NCBI RefSeq assembly: GCF_002252445.1
Contig: NZ_NNRJ01000018.1
Coordinates: forward strand, 62,001-126,000
Source of the DNA: Brucella thiophenivorans
GTDB lineage: Bacteria > Pseudomonadota > Alphaproteobacteria > Rhizobiales > Rhizobiaceae
DNA: 64,000 nt
Direction of reading: 5' to 3'
Positions 51,606 to 60,510 of this stretch are shown here, one piece after another (the first letter of the stretch is position 1; each line of letters opens with the position of its first letter). A model generated the notes under the pieces. It was not told where the DNA came from. It searched no databases and saw nothing but the letters and a program-made list of their open reading frames with translations. Both the position numbers and the translations under genes were made by a program.

Positions 51606-52916
51606 TTATGGGGCTTTTGACTTACGAGGCGAATATTTCTTCACAAGGTGAAAGCTTTGCTTTGTCGGAGGACGGCCGGAATGATCGACCAGTGCTGACA
51701 AGGCGCGCGCATAATCAAGCACTAGTCCCGGCGTCCATGCCATGGATTCTGCGCGTTTGCGCATAAGGCCTGCGGCCCATAGCTCAGGAAATACGAGTGC
51801 TTGCAAAGCACGGAAAACGGGCCATCTGTGGTCGCGATAAACGCCTTCAAGGGCGGCGTCGAGAGCATCGGCAACAGCGCTTGAACAGTTTCTGTTTGTC
51901 AGATTGTAAGTGTCGTTTGCGCGATAATGTTTCCAGAACCGGCGTAGGCGTGCGGCATCTATATTGTTGATTTCCACCTGTACGGTGGATGAACACCAGT
52001 CACCGGATTCAAATTCGTAGCTTGGTAAAAAACGTCCGGGAACATTGTTGTCTGCGGTTGCACGCAGGGTACGGCTGAATTCATCCGGGTTGCGGTCGAT
52101 TTCAGCAGCCGGATAATGGCTGATATAGAGATCCGGTTCCATTTCCAGCGCTGCATGTCCTGTCGAAATGACACCATTGCTGTCGACAGCTGCAATATAG
52201 CGGTTGATCGCTCGTTGCCGAAGCGATGTCATCGCAGTTCCGGTTGGCGTCCAGACGTGAACAACCAGCTTTTTGCGGTTTCGGGCACTGCGCTTTTGAT
52301 GAAGCTGTGCTGCACGATAATTAAAAGGGTTTCTGCTAAGGATACTGGTCAGCGATGCGTCGGCTTCCATGCGCTTGATACGAAACGCTATGCTAAGCAA
52401 ACCGATACCAGTGAGAATAAGCACGGCGCCGACATTAACGCCGACGGTTCCTTCGTACCATGTTGGCCATGGTTGCAGTGTGCCAATAGCAATCAGGACT
52501 TCAACGATACCGCCGGTCAATCCCACGCGCCAGCGCGGATAGCGAACCACCCATGCGCTTGCGATACGCACGACACCGTCAATGAGGAAGCAAAGCCCGA
52601 AAAGCATCGCCAGTGTAAAATTGCTGGCTGGTGTCGAGCTTATGATCAGTATGCTTACGCCGAGCAGGGCTATACCTTGTACCAGGCGCATTCTTCGCGC
52701 AGTTCCAGAGCTCGCAATGGCTGCAAAAAGGCATAAGGCAGCTTCCGGGAGCAGGAAATAACCAAACACGCGGGCAGGTAGAACTGTCTTGCCGTCCAGT
52801 GCATCTATGACGATCAGGCTGCCGCCGATTATCCAGAGAATGGAAATCGCCAGCAAGGTTCTCCAGTGCCGCTGAATAATCTCGCGACCCAGTAGAAGAA
52901 ACAATATTCTTATCAC
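51606..52916 (-). CDS. HdeD (DUF308)-like membrane domain fused to a papain-like (DUF4105-type) peptidase domain
   Basis: A 436-residue two-part protein. Residues ~15-185 hold about six membrane helices in the HdeD/DUF308 style (LLAISILWIIGGSLIVIDAL, ALCLFAAIASSG, VLIAIGTLQPWPTWYEGTVGVNVGAVLILTGIGLLSIAF). Residues ~215-400 are soluble: VHVWTPTGTAMTSLRQRAINRYIAAVDSNGVISTGHAALEME with a His in STGHAALE, and TYNLTNRNCSSAVADALDAAL with a Cys in NRNCSS; this His-then-Cys order fits circularly permuted NlpC/P60-like (LRAT/DUF4105) enzymes. Could be a membrane-anchored hydrolase or acyltransferase. Which side of the membrane it faces is not clear. Alone in its transcript. Confidence 0.72.
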   Translation of the reverse strand: MIRILFLLLGREIIQRHWRTLLAISILWIIGGSLIVIDALDGKTVLPARVFGYFLLPEAALCLFAAIASSGTARRMRLVQGIALLGVSILIISSTPASNFTLAMLFGLCFLIDGVVRIASAWVVRYPRWRVGLTGGIVEVLIAIGTLQPWPTWYEGTVGVNVGAVLILTGIGLLSIAFRIKRMEADASLTSILSRNPFNYRAAQLHQKRSARNRKKLVVHVWTPTGTAMTSLRQRAINRYIAAVDSNGVISTGHAALEMEPDLYISHYPAAEIDRNPDEFSRTLRATADNNVPGRFLPSYEFESGDWCSSTVQVEINNIDAARLRRFWKHYRANDTYNLTNRNCSSAVADALDAALEGVYRDHRWPVFRALQALVFPELWAAGLMRKRAESMAWTPGLVLDYARALSALVDHSGRPPTKQSFHLVKKYSPRKSKAP

Positions 52917-53004
52917 CCCACCACCCCGCGACTTTCAGCGTTACCTTTAATAGCTTCAACAAGTAGGGTGTTTCAATTTAAAATGCATTTAAATTAGCGA
53001 TAAA

Positions 53005-53030
53005 GAAAAGCCCCGCAGTGCGGGGCTATT
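53005..53030 (-). terminator. Terminator after the GlsB-like gene
   Basis: AGCCCCGC / AGT / GCGGGGCT perfect stem; on the minus strand TTTTCTTTA follows. Confidence 0.82.
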
Positions 53031-53048
53031 CCTTTTATGATTTGAGCT

Positions 53049-53297
53049 TCAACTGATTGCCCGACCGACCCAGATCAATATGCAGGCTCCGATAAAGCCT
53101 GCAATCAGATAGCCAAGCCAGCCACCGAACGACACACCGAGGAAGCTGAAAATAAAGCTGGCGATAGCTGCGCCGATGATACCCAGAATTATATTCATGA
53201 ATATGCCGGTATTGCTATTCATGAAATTCGACGCGATCCAGCCTGCTAGTCCCCCAATGATGATTGCTGCAATCCAGCCAATACCTGCCTCACCCAT
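53049..53297 (-). CDS. GlsB/YeaQ/YmgE family small membrane protein
   Basis: An 82-residue very hydrophobic, glycine-rich protein with three helices: WIAAIIIGGLAGWIASNFM, FMNIILGIIGAAIASFIFSFLG, GWLGYLIAGFIGACILIWVGRAI. The GGLAGWIAS and LGIIGAAI patterns are those of the transglycosylase-associated GlsB/YeaQ family, often stress induced. Monocistronic with its own terminator. Confidence 0.88.
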   Translation of the reverse strand: MGEAGIGWIAAIIIGGLAGWIASNFMNSNTGIFMNIILGIIGAAIASFIFSFLGVSFGGWLGYLIAGFIGACILIWVGRAIS

Positions 53298-53412
53298 TCG
53301 CTATCTCCCTGATCAACAAGATAAGAATGGATATGTATCAGTTCTGACTTTCGACAAGGGGTACGAGAAGGCGGGCAGAGACTTATCATCACTGTCCGAT
53401 CGGATCTCTGTT

Positions 53413-54810
53413 TTAGAAAGGCCAAGCGCGTTGCGCGCCGCGCATTTCTTCCCACGCATGCGCCATTTGCAACACGCCGAGATCATCGAAACGACGACCG
53501 GCTATCTGCAGTCCAATCGGCACACCCGCGCTGTCATAGCCGCAATTGACCGAAATGGCTGGCTGTTCGCTCATGTTGAAAAGCAGTGTAAAATTAATGT
53601 GTGATTGCGCACCCTCTACAGTATTGCCGTTCGGATAAGTCCATTCCGCGGGAAAGCTGACATTGGGTGAAATCGGCGTCAGAATGAAGTCATATCCGGC
53701 TGTCGCTGACACTGTTTTAGAGCGGATCTCCAGTGTCATCAGATAATTATGAAATACTTCTTCGCCTGACTTTCCGAGGCCAGATTCAGCCCATTCGCGC
53801 ATTATCGGCAGAATTTTCTCTCGCGTATGCGCAGGCAGGGCCTGCACGTCCAGACCGGACCTTGTGCGCCAGAAATGATCGAGGCCATGAAGCATTTCAG
53901 GTGTCATCCACGGTTTAAGCAGTTCGACATGTGCTCCCGCATTTTCAAAAACCTTAGCAGCAGCCTGCACGGCCTCTGTTACCTGCGGATCGACAGGCAT
54001 CCCGCAGCCCGGATCGAGCAGCAAGCCGATTTTAAGACCACGAACGTCACGTTCCAGATTGAGCCAGTCAATCTCAGCGTCAGGAAGGCTCATATGATCG
54101 CGACAATCCGGTTGTGAAAGAACCGCCATTGCAATGGCAGCGTCCCTCACACTACGCGTCATCGGTCCTGCAGCACGTCCCATAAATGGTGGTTCGATAG
54201 GTATACGCCCCAGGCTGGGCTTATGTCCGACCAAACCACACCATGCGGCTGGTAGACGAACGGACCCACCGATATCCGTGCCAAGATGGATGGGGCCATA
54301 GCCAGCGGCTCCGGCTGCTGCAGCACCTGCACTCGATCCGCCCGGATTTTTTTCCAGATTCCACGGATTGCGGGCAAGCTTGTGAAAACTTGATGTCCCC
54401 GATGACGCCATCCCGAAATCTGGCATTGTCGTTCGTCCGAGAAAGACCGCCCCTGCTTCACGCAGACGAGCAGCCGGCGGTGAATCCGCAGTCTTAGGTG
54501 TCATATCACCGGACGCGGTGCCAAGCGGCATTGGCACGCCCTTTGTCGCGATATTTTCCTTAAGCGTTACAGGAATGCCGTCTAACGACACGCCCCTCAA
54601 ACGGATCGGCTCTCCGGCTTGCCAGCGTGCTTCAGAAGCGCGTGCGGATTCCATTGCGCCTTCGGCATCAACAAACCACATCGCATTGAGTTGCGGTTCG
54701 CGACGCTCAATGTGTTCAAGAACGTCTCGGGTAACATCCACCGGAGAAAAAGTGCCAGCTTGATAGCCGTCGACCATTTCTTGGACATTGAGAGCATTAA
54801 GTTTAGTCAT
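53413..54810 (-). CDS. Amidase (amidase signature family)
   Basis: A 465-residue Ser-Ser-Lys amidase. Lys in GIPVTLKENIATKG (~residue 85), cis-Ser in KNPGGSSAGAAAAGAAGYGPIHLGTDIGGSVRLPAAWCG and the nucleophilic Ser in IGGSVR (~190). GRIPIEPPFMGRAAGPMTRSVRDAA and GLQIAGRRFDDLGVL are also typical. ATG 54810 matches the family N-terminus. It follows the peptide-transporter ATPase gene by 56 nt on the same strand, so imported amides or peptides may be its substrates. Cytoplasmic. Confidence 0.9.
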   Translation of the reverse strand: MTKLNALNVQEMVDGYQAGTFSPVDVTRDVLEHIERREPQLNAMWFVDAEGAMESARASEARWQAGEPIRLRGVSLDGIPVTLKENIATKGVPMPLGTASGDMTPKTADSPPAARLREAGAVFLGRTTMPDFGMASSGTSSFHKLARNPWNLEKNPGGSSAGAAAAGAAGYGPIHLGTDIGGSVRLPAAWCGLVGHKPSLGRIPIEPPFMGRAAGPMTRSVRDAAIAMAVLSQPDCRDHMSLPDAEIDWLNLERDVRGLKIGLLLDPGCGMPVDPQVTEAVQAAAKVFENAGAHVELLKPWMTPEMLHGLDHFWRTRSGLDVQALPAHTREKILPIMREWAESGLGKSGEEVFHNYLMTLEIRSKTVSATAGYDFILTPISPNVSFPAEWTYPNGNTVEGAQSHINFTLLFNMSEQPAISVNCGYDSAGVPIGLQIAGRRFDDLGVLQMAHAWEEMRGAQRAWPF

Positions 54811-54866
54811 GATTGAGATCGGTCCATAATAAGTGAATGTAGAAATCCGGTTCGCAGGATGCCGGT

Positions 54867-56528
54867 TCAGGCATTGTGGAGTTCCCGGAACTGGGCGAAA
54901 TCCCATTCTCTGCCGGGAGCCGCATCAATAAGGCTGCGCGTATAGGCATGTTTTGGCTCGGAAAGCACATTGAATGCGGTGTCGTATTCGACGATGCGTC
55001 CATGTTGCATCACCAGTACATCGTCGCAAATCTGAGCTGCGACGCGCAGATCATGGGTGATGAAAAGAATGGCAATGCCGAGTTTTTCCTGTAATTCGTC
55101 AAGCAGTTGCAGCACCTGCGCTTGAACCGAAACGTCGAGCGCTGAAACTGCTTCATCGGCGACCAGAACTTCAGGTTCCATGGCAACGGCGCGGGCAATA
55201 GCAACACGCTGACGCTGTCCGCCGGAGAACTGATGCGGATAGCGATTGATGGCATCTTCCGGCAATCCGACCAATTGCAGAAGCTCTGCGGCACGCGCAG
55301 TTGCCTTACGCTTGTCCACGCCCATATTGACCGGGCCTTCAATCAGACTCCTGCCAATTGTCCAGCGTGGATTAAGCGAACGAAACGGATCCTGAAAGAT
55401 GATCTGGATATGTTTACGGTGGGGTTTAAGCTGACGCTGTGAGAGTTGCGCAATATCAAATTCCGCTACCTTAATCTCACCAGATGTCGGCTCAATCAGC
55501 CGCATGACGCAACGCGCCACAGTCGATTTTCCCGAGCCGCTTTCGCCAACAATCCCGAGCGTTCGACCGCGTTTGATCGTGAAATTCACATCGCTTGCAG
55601 CAAAGGTTTGATCGCCCTTTTTGAAGACGGAATGCGTTCCATAGCTCTTTTGAAGATCATTGACGCGAAGCGCCATTTTTTCGGAAGCCTCGTCGCGGGC
55701 CGCACGCGGCGTCAGACTTGGTACCGATTGCAGCAGCTTCTTGGTATAGTCTTCCTGTGGCGCACGCAGAAGCGTTTCAACGGGCGCATGCTCGACGACG
55801 CTGCCATGTTTCATCACATGCACAGTGTCGGCGATTTCTGCGACAACCCCCATGTCATGCGTGATGAAAAGCACAGCCGTTCCGTGCTTCTCCTGCAATT
55901 CGGAAATCAGGCTGAGGATTTGCTTTTGTGTGGTGACATCGAGTGCAGTCGTCGGTTCATCGGCAATCAGCAATTGTGGTTCAAGAACCAGAGCCATGGC
56001 AATCATGATCCGCTGACGTTGACCACCTGAAAGCTGATGCGGATAAGAACGATAGACGCGATCAATATCCGGCAGATGTACCTGCTCCATAATATCGAGA
56101 ACGCGAGTTTTTCGTTGGTTCGCAGACAAATTTAAATGCGTCCGCAGCACTTCTTCGATCTGTTCGCCAACGCGCAACACTGGATTAAGTGCTGTCATCG
56201 GTTCCTGAAAGATCATGGATATTTTTCGTGCACGAATGGCACGCATTGCCTGCGGTCCAAGATCGAGAAGGTTTTTGCCTTCCAGATCAATGCGCCCGCC
56301 AGCAGGTTCAAGCGCACCTTTTGGCAAAAGCCCCATGATCGAAAGTGAGGTCACAGACTTGCCTGAGCCACTTTCACCGACAAGACAGACCGTCTCGCCT
56401 TTGCGGATTTTAAGCGAAATACCATTGAGAACTGGTGCCGCATTGGTATTGCCTGCAAGCCTGACGGTCAGGTCGGATATTTTGAGCACTGTCGGCTCAT
56501 TTTCAAAATTGCGGTTCTTGAAAATCAT
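54867..56528 (-). CDS. Peptide-type ABC transporter ATPase, fused double domain (DppD-DppF/GsiA-like)
   Basis: A 553-residue protein with two complete ATPase domains. First: VGESGSGKSVTSL, MIFQEPMTALNP, LSGGQRQRIMIAMAL, LLIADEPTTALD. Second: VGESGSGKSTVARCV, IIFQDPFRSLNPRW, FSGGQRQRVAIARAV, VLVADEAVSALDVS, in which the second Walker B ends DEAV rather than DEPT, a modest variation. Each domain ends with the dipeptide-type C-terminal tail. ATG 56528 is two nt after the permease stop. Fusion of DppD and DppF is as in GsiA. Confidence 0.92.
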   Translation of the reverse strand: MIFKNRNFENEPTVLKISDLTVRLAGNTNAAPVLNGISLKIRKGETVCLVGESGSGKSVTSLSIMGLLPKGALEPAGGRIDLEGKNLLDLGPQAMRAIRARKISMIFQEPMTALNPVLRVGEQIEEVLRTHLNLSANQRKTRVLDIMEQVHLPDIDRVYRSYPHQLSGGQRQRIMIAMALVLEPQLLIADEPTTALDVTTQKQILSLISELQEKHGTAVLFITHDMGVVAEIADTVHVMKHGSVVEHAPVETLLRAPQEDYTKKLLQSVPSLTPRAARDEASEKMALRVNDLQKSYGTHSVFKKGDQTFAASDVNFTIKRGRTLGIVGESGSGKSTVARCVMRLIEPTSGEIKVAEFDIAQLSQRQLKPHRKHIQIIFQDPFRSLNPRWTIGRSLIEGPVNMGVDKRKATARAAELLQLVGLPEDAINRYPHQFSGGQRQRVAIARAVAMEPEVLVADEAVSALDVSVQAQVLQLLDELQEKLGIAILFITHDLRVAAQICDDVLVMQHGRIVEYDTAFNVLSEPKHAYTRSLIDAAPGREWDFAQFRELHNA

Positions 56529-56530
56529 GA

Positions 56531-57415
56531 TCAGCCCTCGCGTTTCTTCAGGCGTGGATCGAGCAGATCGCGCGCCGTATCGCCCAGAAGGTTGATGGAA
56601 AGGATGCACAGTGACAGCAGCAGACCCGGCCAAAAGATCAGCGACGGCTTGAGCTGGAAATAGAGCCTTCCCTCTGCCATGATATTACCCCATGTCGGAA
56701 TTTCGGTCGAAACACCCGCACCAAGGAAGGACAGAATTGCTTCGGTCAGGATTGCAGATGCGCAGACATAGGTGGCTTGCACTGTTAGCGGTGCCAAAGT
56801 GTTTGGCATCAGATGCTGCCAGATTATCTTTGGTGTCGAAGAACCAAGCGAAAGCGCTGCCTCAATATAAGGCTCTTCACGTGCTGAAAGCACAATCGAA
56901 CGCACCAGGCGTACCACGCGCGGAATTTCCGGGATGGTGATAGCTGCGAGAACAGACCAAATGCTTGGGCCGTTGAGTGCAATAAGTGCGATGGCGAGCA
57001 GGATTGATGGGATTGCCATAAGGCTGTCCATGATGCGCATGATGATTGCATCCGCAAAGCGGAAGAACCCGGCAATCAGGCCAATAAACAAGCCGAGCAA
57101 CACGCTGACAATGGCAGCCCCTATACCGATGAGCAGTGAAACCTGTCCGCCCATCAGTACACGTGACAAGAGATCACGACCATAGCCGTCTGTACCCAAT
57201 GGATAAGTATCCGAAGGGGGCTTGAGGCGTTGCAGCGCATCCATGCTCATTGGATCATGCGGAACAATCCATGGCGAAATCAGTGTCATTGCAACGATGG
57301 CAATGAGGACGATGGCCGCGACCACCGGGCCGATTCCGAGCCGCGTGGCCTTGGAAAAGGATAAGGAATTGAGCAGCCATTGCAGGCGTGCTGCCGGGCG
57401 ATGTGAGGCTGTCAT
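56531..57415 (-). CDS. Peptide-type ABC transporter permease (DppC-like)
   Basis: A 294-residue inner-membrane permease with about six helices. GIGPVVAAIVLIAIVAMTLISPWIVPHDPM and HPLGTD-like segment YPLGTDGYGRDLLSRVLMGGQVSLLIG are DppC hallmarks; EAA loop EEPYIEAALSLGSSTPKIIWQHLMPNTLAPL. Overlaps the DppB-like stop by one base and precedes the ATPase. Confidence 0.9.
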   Translation of the reverse strand: MTASHRPAARLQWLLNSLSFSKATRLGIGPVVAAIVLIAIVAMTLISPWIVPHDPMSMDALQRLKPPSDTYPLGTDGYGRDLLSRVLMGGQVSLLIGIGAAIVSVLLGLFIGLIAGFFRFADAIIMRIMDSLMAIPSILLAIALIALNGPSIWSVLAAITIPEIPRVVRLVRSIVLSAREEPYIEAALSLGSSTPKIIWQHLMPNTLAPLTVQATYVCASAILTEAILSFLGAGVSTEIPTWGNIMAEGRLYFQLKPSLIFWPGLLLSLCILSINLLGDTARDLLDPRLKKREG

Positions 57416-58356
57416 CAGTAACGAATCCTTGGGTCGAAGAGAGTGTATGAGAGGTCAATCAGCAGATTGACGAACACGTAAAGCGCACTGGTGAGCAGGA
57501 TCATGCCCTGAATAACGGGATAGTCGCGCGCAAGAACTGCATCTACTGTCAGGCGTCCGATACCCGGAATGTTGAAGACGCTCTCCGTCACCACCACGCC
57601 GCCAATAAGCAAAGCGAAGCCGGTTCCGATCACAGTCAGGATTGGAACTGCTGCATTGCGCAGCGCATGGTGAAAAAGTACAACATTCTCGCGCACACCT
57701 TTGGCGCGTGCCGTGCGAATATAGTCTTCACCAAGCACTTCGAGCATTGATGCGCGTGTCATGCGGGCAATCAGCGCCACATAAATGACGGCAAGCGTGA
57801 AACAGGGCAGTGCTGCGCGTGACAGAAACTTGCCGAAGTTTTCGGACGGTGCCGTATATCCCTGAACTGGGAACCAGCGCAGGTCGATGGAAAAGAACTG
57901 GATGAAGAGATAGCCAATTACAAAAACCGGTATGGAAAAACCCATAACCGATAGCGTCATAACCCCATAATCGATCCAGCTGCGATGACGCCATGCCGCA
58001 AGAATGCCGAGCGGAACAGCGATGACAACCGACAGAACAATCGTCAGAAGCGCGATATTCAGGGTAGGCCAGATGCGCTGCCCGATCATCGCCGTAACCG
58101 AAGTTCCCGAGATCAGTGATGTACCAAGATCACCCTGAAGCAGATGGCCCAGCCATGTGATGAACTGGATGTGAAGCGGGAGGTTAAGTCCCAGCGATTC
58201 ACGAATGCGGTCAAGCTGTTCGCTCGTTGCAGCATCACCTGCAATGATCGCAGCCGGATCACCCGGCGTCAGGCGCAAAAGCAGGAAAACAAAGATCGCT
58301 ACGATTGCCATCACCGGAATGACGGCAAGAATGCGACGCAGGATGAAACCGAACAT
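57415..58356 (-). CDS. Peptide-type ABC transporter permease (DppB-like)
   Basis: A 313-residue permease. FGFILRRILAVIPVMAIVAIFVFLLLRLTPGDPA is the classic DppB N-terminus; EAA-like loop MLEVLGEDYIRTARAKGVRENVVLFHHALRNAAVPIL; VVVTESVFNIPGIGRLTVDAVLARDYPVIQG near the end. The ATG at 58356 (AAGGAC upstream) is chosen over one 33 nt earlier because the family starts here. Confidence 0.91.
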   Translation of the reverse strand: MFGFILRRILAVIPVMAIVAIFVFLLLRLTPGDPAAIIAGDAATSEQLDRIRESLGLNLPLHIQFITWLGHLLQGDLGTSLISGTSVTAMIGQRIWPTLNIALLTIVLSVVIAVPLGILAAWRHRSWIDYGVMTLSVMGFSIPVFVIGYLFIQFFSIDLRWFPVQGYTAPSENFGKFLSRAALPCFTLAVIYVALIARMTRASMLEVLGEDYIRTARAKGVRENVVLFHHALRNAAVPILTVIGTGFALLIGGVVVTESVFNIPGIGRLTVDAVLARDYPVIQGMILLTSALYVFVNLLIDLSYTLFDPRIRY

Positions 58357-58446
58357 CGAGTTGTCCTTGTCGAAAAAATAGTCAAGCATGTGTGAAGCTT
58401 GTTACACCCAAGCAGTACTCACTTCATATACTTGTCTGATCCTGTA

Positions 58447-58480
58447 AGGCGGCAATTCGTAACACTCAGAACTGCCGCCT
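58447..58480 (-). terminator. Hairpin between binding-protein and permease genes
   Basis: AGGCGGCA (58447-58454) and TGCCGCCT (58473-58480), loop 18 nt, after the binding-protein stop on the minus strand and without T-run: an attenuating or protecting hairpin. Confidence 0.5.
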
Positions 58481-58521
58481 GTTTGGTAACTGCCGCTTTT
58501 GTGCGCGGTAGTTTCGAAAGC

Positions 58522-60162
58522 CTATTCGGCCTTCTTCACGTTCCAGAAGACCTGTACCGGAGACATGACCATGTCTTCGAGGGCTTTGCTGCGTGCATGT
58601 GGCGAATAGAACTGGCCAAGCGGCAGGTAGCTGACAGTGTCCATCGCGTGGATCTGAATCTTCTTCGCAATTTCCTTGCGCTGTTCAGGCGTCGTCGCGT
58701 CAATGAATTCCTGACGCATGGTTTCGATTTCGTCATCCTGCGGCCAGCCGAACCATGCCTGATCACCACGACCGTTCAGCATAGGGCTGATCAGCGGATT
58801 ATCAACTTCCGGCACGATCCAGTTGGTGAAGAACATGTTCCAACCGCCTTCGCTTGGCTTTGCCTTATTGGCGCGACGGGTGACAACGCTCTGCCAATCC
58901 ATCGGCTGCAAATCGACAGTGAATCCTGCTGCACGAAGAGCCTGTGCTGCAACGATAGGCTGCGATGCAATCACGCGAACATCGGTAGGCTGAAGAATAA
59001 CGACAGGTGTTCCATCATAACCAGATTCTGCGAGGAGCTTCTTTGCGCCTTCAATGTCGCCGCCATTGATAAGGGATTCACCGCCGGTTTCATCACCGAG
59101 TGGTGTTCCGCAGCCAAAAATCGCGCCGCAAACCTTGAAATACTCAGGATTGCCAACGATGTTGGCCAAGAAGTCTTTCTGGTTCAGAGCTTTAAGAGCG
59201 GCCTGACGGACTTTCTTGTTATCGAATGGCGGATGCTTGAAATTCATGCGTCCAATGGCCTGATAACCAAGATCATCACGCAGTTCGATTGCAATATCTT
59301 CGCTGGTTTCAAGGATCGGCAGAAGATCAACTGGAACCTGATCGATGAAATCGACTTCACCAGACATGATGGCATTCACAGCAGTCTGTGAGTCAGCCAT
59401 CGTGACCCATTTGACCTTCTCGACGTTTACTTTTTTGCCGCCGGCCATCCAGCTTGGCGGCTCGTCACGCGGGACATAATCCTCAAACTTGACATAGGTC
59501 GCACTTACGCCCGGCTGGAATTCCTCTGGCACGAATTTGAACGGGCCCGATCCAACATGTTCGGTGATTGCGGTATCAGCAGGTGTTGCTGCAATACGTG
59601 CTGGCATGATGAATGGCGGAAGGGCCGACTGCTTGGCGATGGTGTCAAGAAGCGGTGGGAAAGGCTTGGTCAATGTCCAGACGATAGTCTTGTCGTCTTT
59701 TGGCTCAAGACTTTCTGTCAACTTGAAAATTGTCTGACCACCGGAATCGCGCTGACCCCAACGCTTGAGCGAAGCAACCGCATCGGCAGCAGTAACAGGC
59801 GCGCCATCATGGAATTTCAATCCGTCGCGCAGCGTGAATGTATAGGTCTTGTTGTCGTCGGAAACGGTCCAACTCGCCATTTGTGGCTGTGGCTGGAACT
59901 TGTCATCAACCGCTACCAACACGTCATAGATCATGTAGGCATGATTGCGTGTGATATGCGCAGTTGTGATGACCGGATCGAGAACCCGCAGCCCTTCCAT
60001 GACTGCCGTAATCGTCTGTGCCTGAGCAGGCAGCGAAAACGCCGTGGAGCTTGCAAGCAGCACCGCTGCCATGCCTGCGAGAGCAGAGCGGAATCTGTTG
60101 AGGCTGCGCTTTGGCTGCACTTTCGCCTTCAATGAAGGCTGAGAGTTGTGTCCGTAAAACAT
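58522..60162 (-). CDS. Peptide-type ABC transporter substrate-binding protein (DppA/SBP_bac_5)
   Basis: A 546-residue periplasmic protein of family 5. Leader SALAGMAAVLLASSTAFSLPAQAQ, then DKFQPQPQMASWTVSDDNKTYTFTLRDGLKFHDGAPVTAADAVASLKRW, the conserved family segment, and SGPFKFV, GYQAIGRMNFKHPPFDNKKVRQAALKALNQKDF. Start is uncertain: ATG 60162 has GGGAA upstream and gives a plausible long n-region; an in-frame ATG at 60279 has a much stronger site (GGAGGAGGA) but would add 39 residues before it. Head of the transporter-amidase operon; divergent from the IclR regulator. Confidence 0.86.
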   Translation of the reverse strand: MFYGHNSQPSLKAKVQPKRSLNRFRSALAGMAAVLLASSTAFSLPAQAQTITAVMEGLRVLDPVITTAHITRNHAYMIYDVLVAVDDKFQPQPQMASWTVSDDNKTYTFTLRDGLKFHDGAPVTAADAVASLKRWGQRDSGGQTIFKLTESLEPKDDKTIVWTLTKPFPPLLDTIAKQSALPPFIMPARIAATPADTAITEHVGSGPFKFVPEEFQPGVSATYVKFEDYVPRDEPPSWMAGGKKVNVEKVKWVTMADSQTAVNAIMSGEVDFIDQVPVDLLPILETSEDIAIELRDDLGYQAIGRMNFKHPPFDNKKVRQAALKALNQKDFLANIVGNPEYFKVCGAIFGCGTPLGDETGGESLINGGDIEGAKKLLAESGYDGTPVVILQPTDVRVIASQPIVAAQALRAAGFTVDLQPMDWQSVVTRRANKAKPSEGGWNMFFTNWIVPEVDNPLISPMLNGRGDQAWFGWPQDDEIETMRQEFIDATTPEQRKEIAKKIQIHAMDTVSYLPLGQFYSPHARSKALEDMVMSPVQVFWNVKKAE

Positions 60163-60326
60163 TGTTTTTCCCATTTGCAAATGATGTTCCGTTATTTTTT
60201 CTGACAGCAATGTTGCTGTCTGGTGGCTTTGACATCCAACCTTTTTGCTCGCGTCGAAATTCACATTTGTTCCGCGCATTCTTTCCTCCTCCTCTACCAG
60301 CCAATCACTCCCCGCGATTGACAATG

Positions 60327-60343
60327 GTATCGATAGTCGATAC
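60327..60343. promoter_or_regulatory. Perfect palindrome, candidate IclR operator
   Basis: GTATCGA-TAG-TCGATAC in the divergent region between the peptide transporter and the IclR gene. TTGACA (60318-60323) just before it could be the -35 of the iclR promoter with the palindrome in the spacer. Confidence 0.5.
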
Positions 60344-60394
60344 GGTAGTATTGTTATTGACGATAGCTGGCATTTTGCTAGGGTGTCAAGGGGA

Positions 60395-60500
60395 TTTAGA
60401 GCGCATCCCGAAAAGTGTGAAACGGTTTTCGGAAAGGATGCGCGTTAAAACAAAGGTTTAGGGCGTAGATCTGATAGATCAGAACGAAATGCGCTCTAAA
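60395..60500 (+). repeat. Full-length dispersed palindromic repeat
   Basis: 106 bp bounded by TTTAGAGCGCAT (60395-60406) and ATGCGCTCTAAA (60489-60500), perfect terminal inverted repeats. The left half (60398-60450) is the reverse complement of 5889-5941. Size and palindromic structure resemble the Bru-RS elements described in Brucella. It sits right before the IclR start. Confidence 0.72.
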
Positions 60501-60510
60501 AGGAGGGGCT

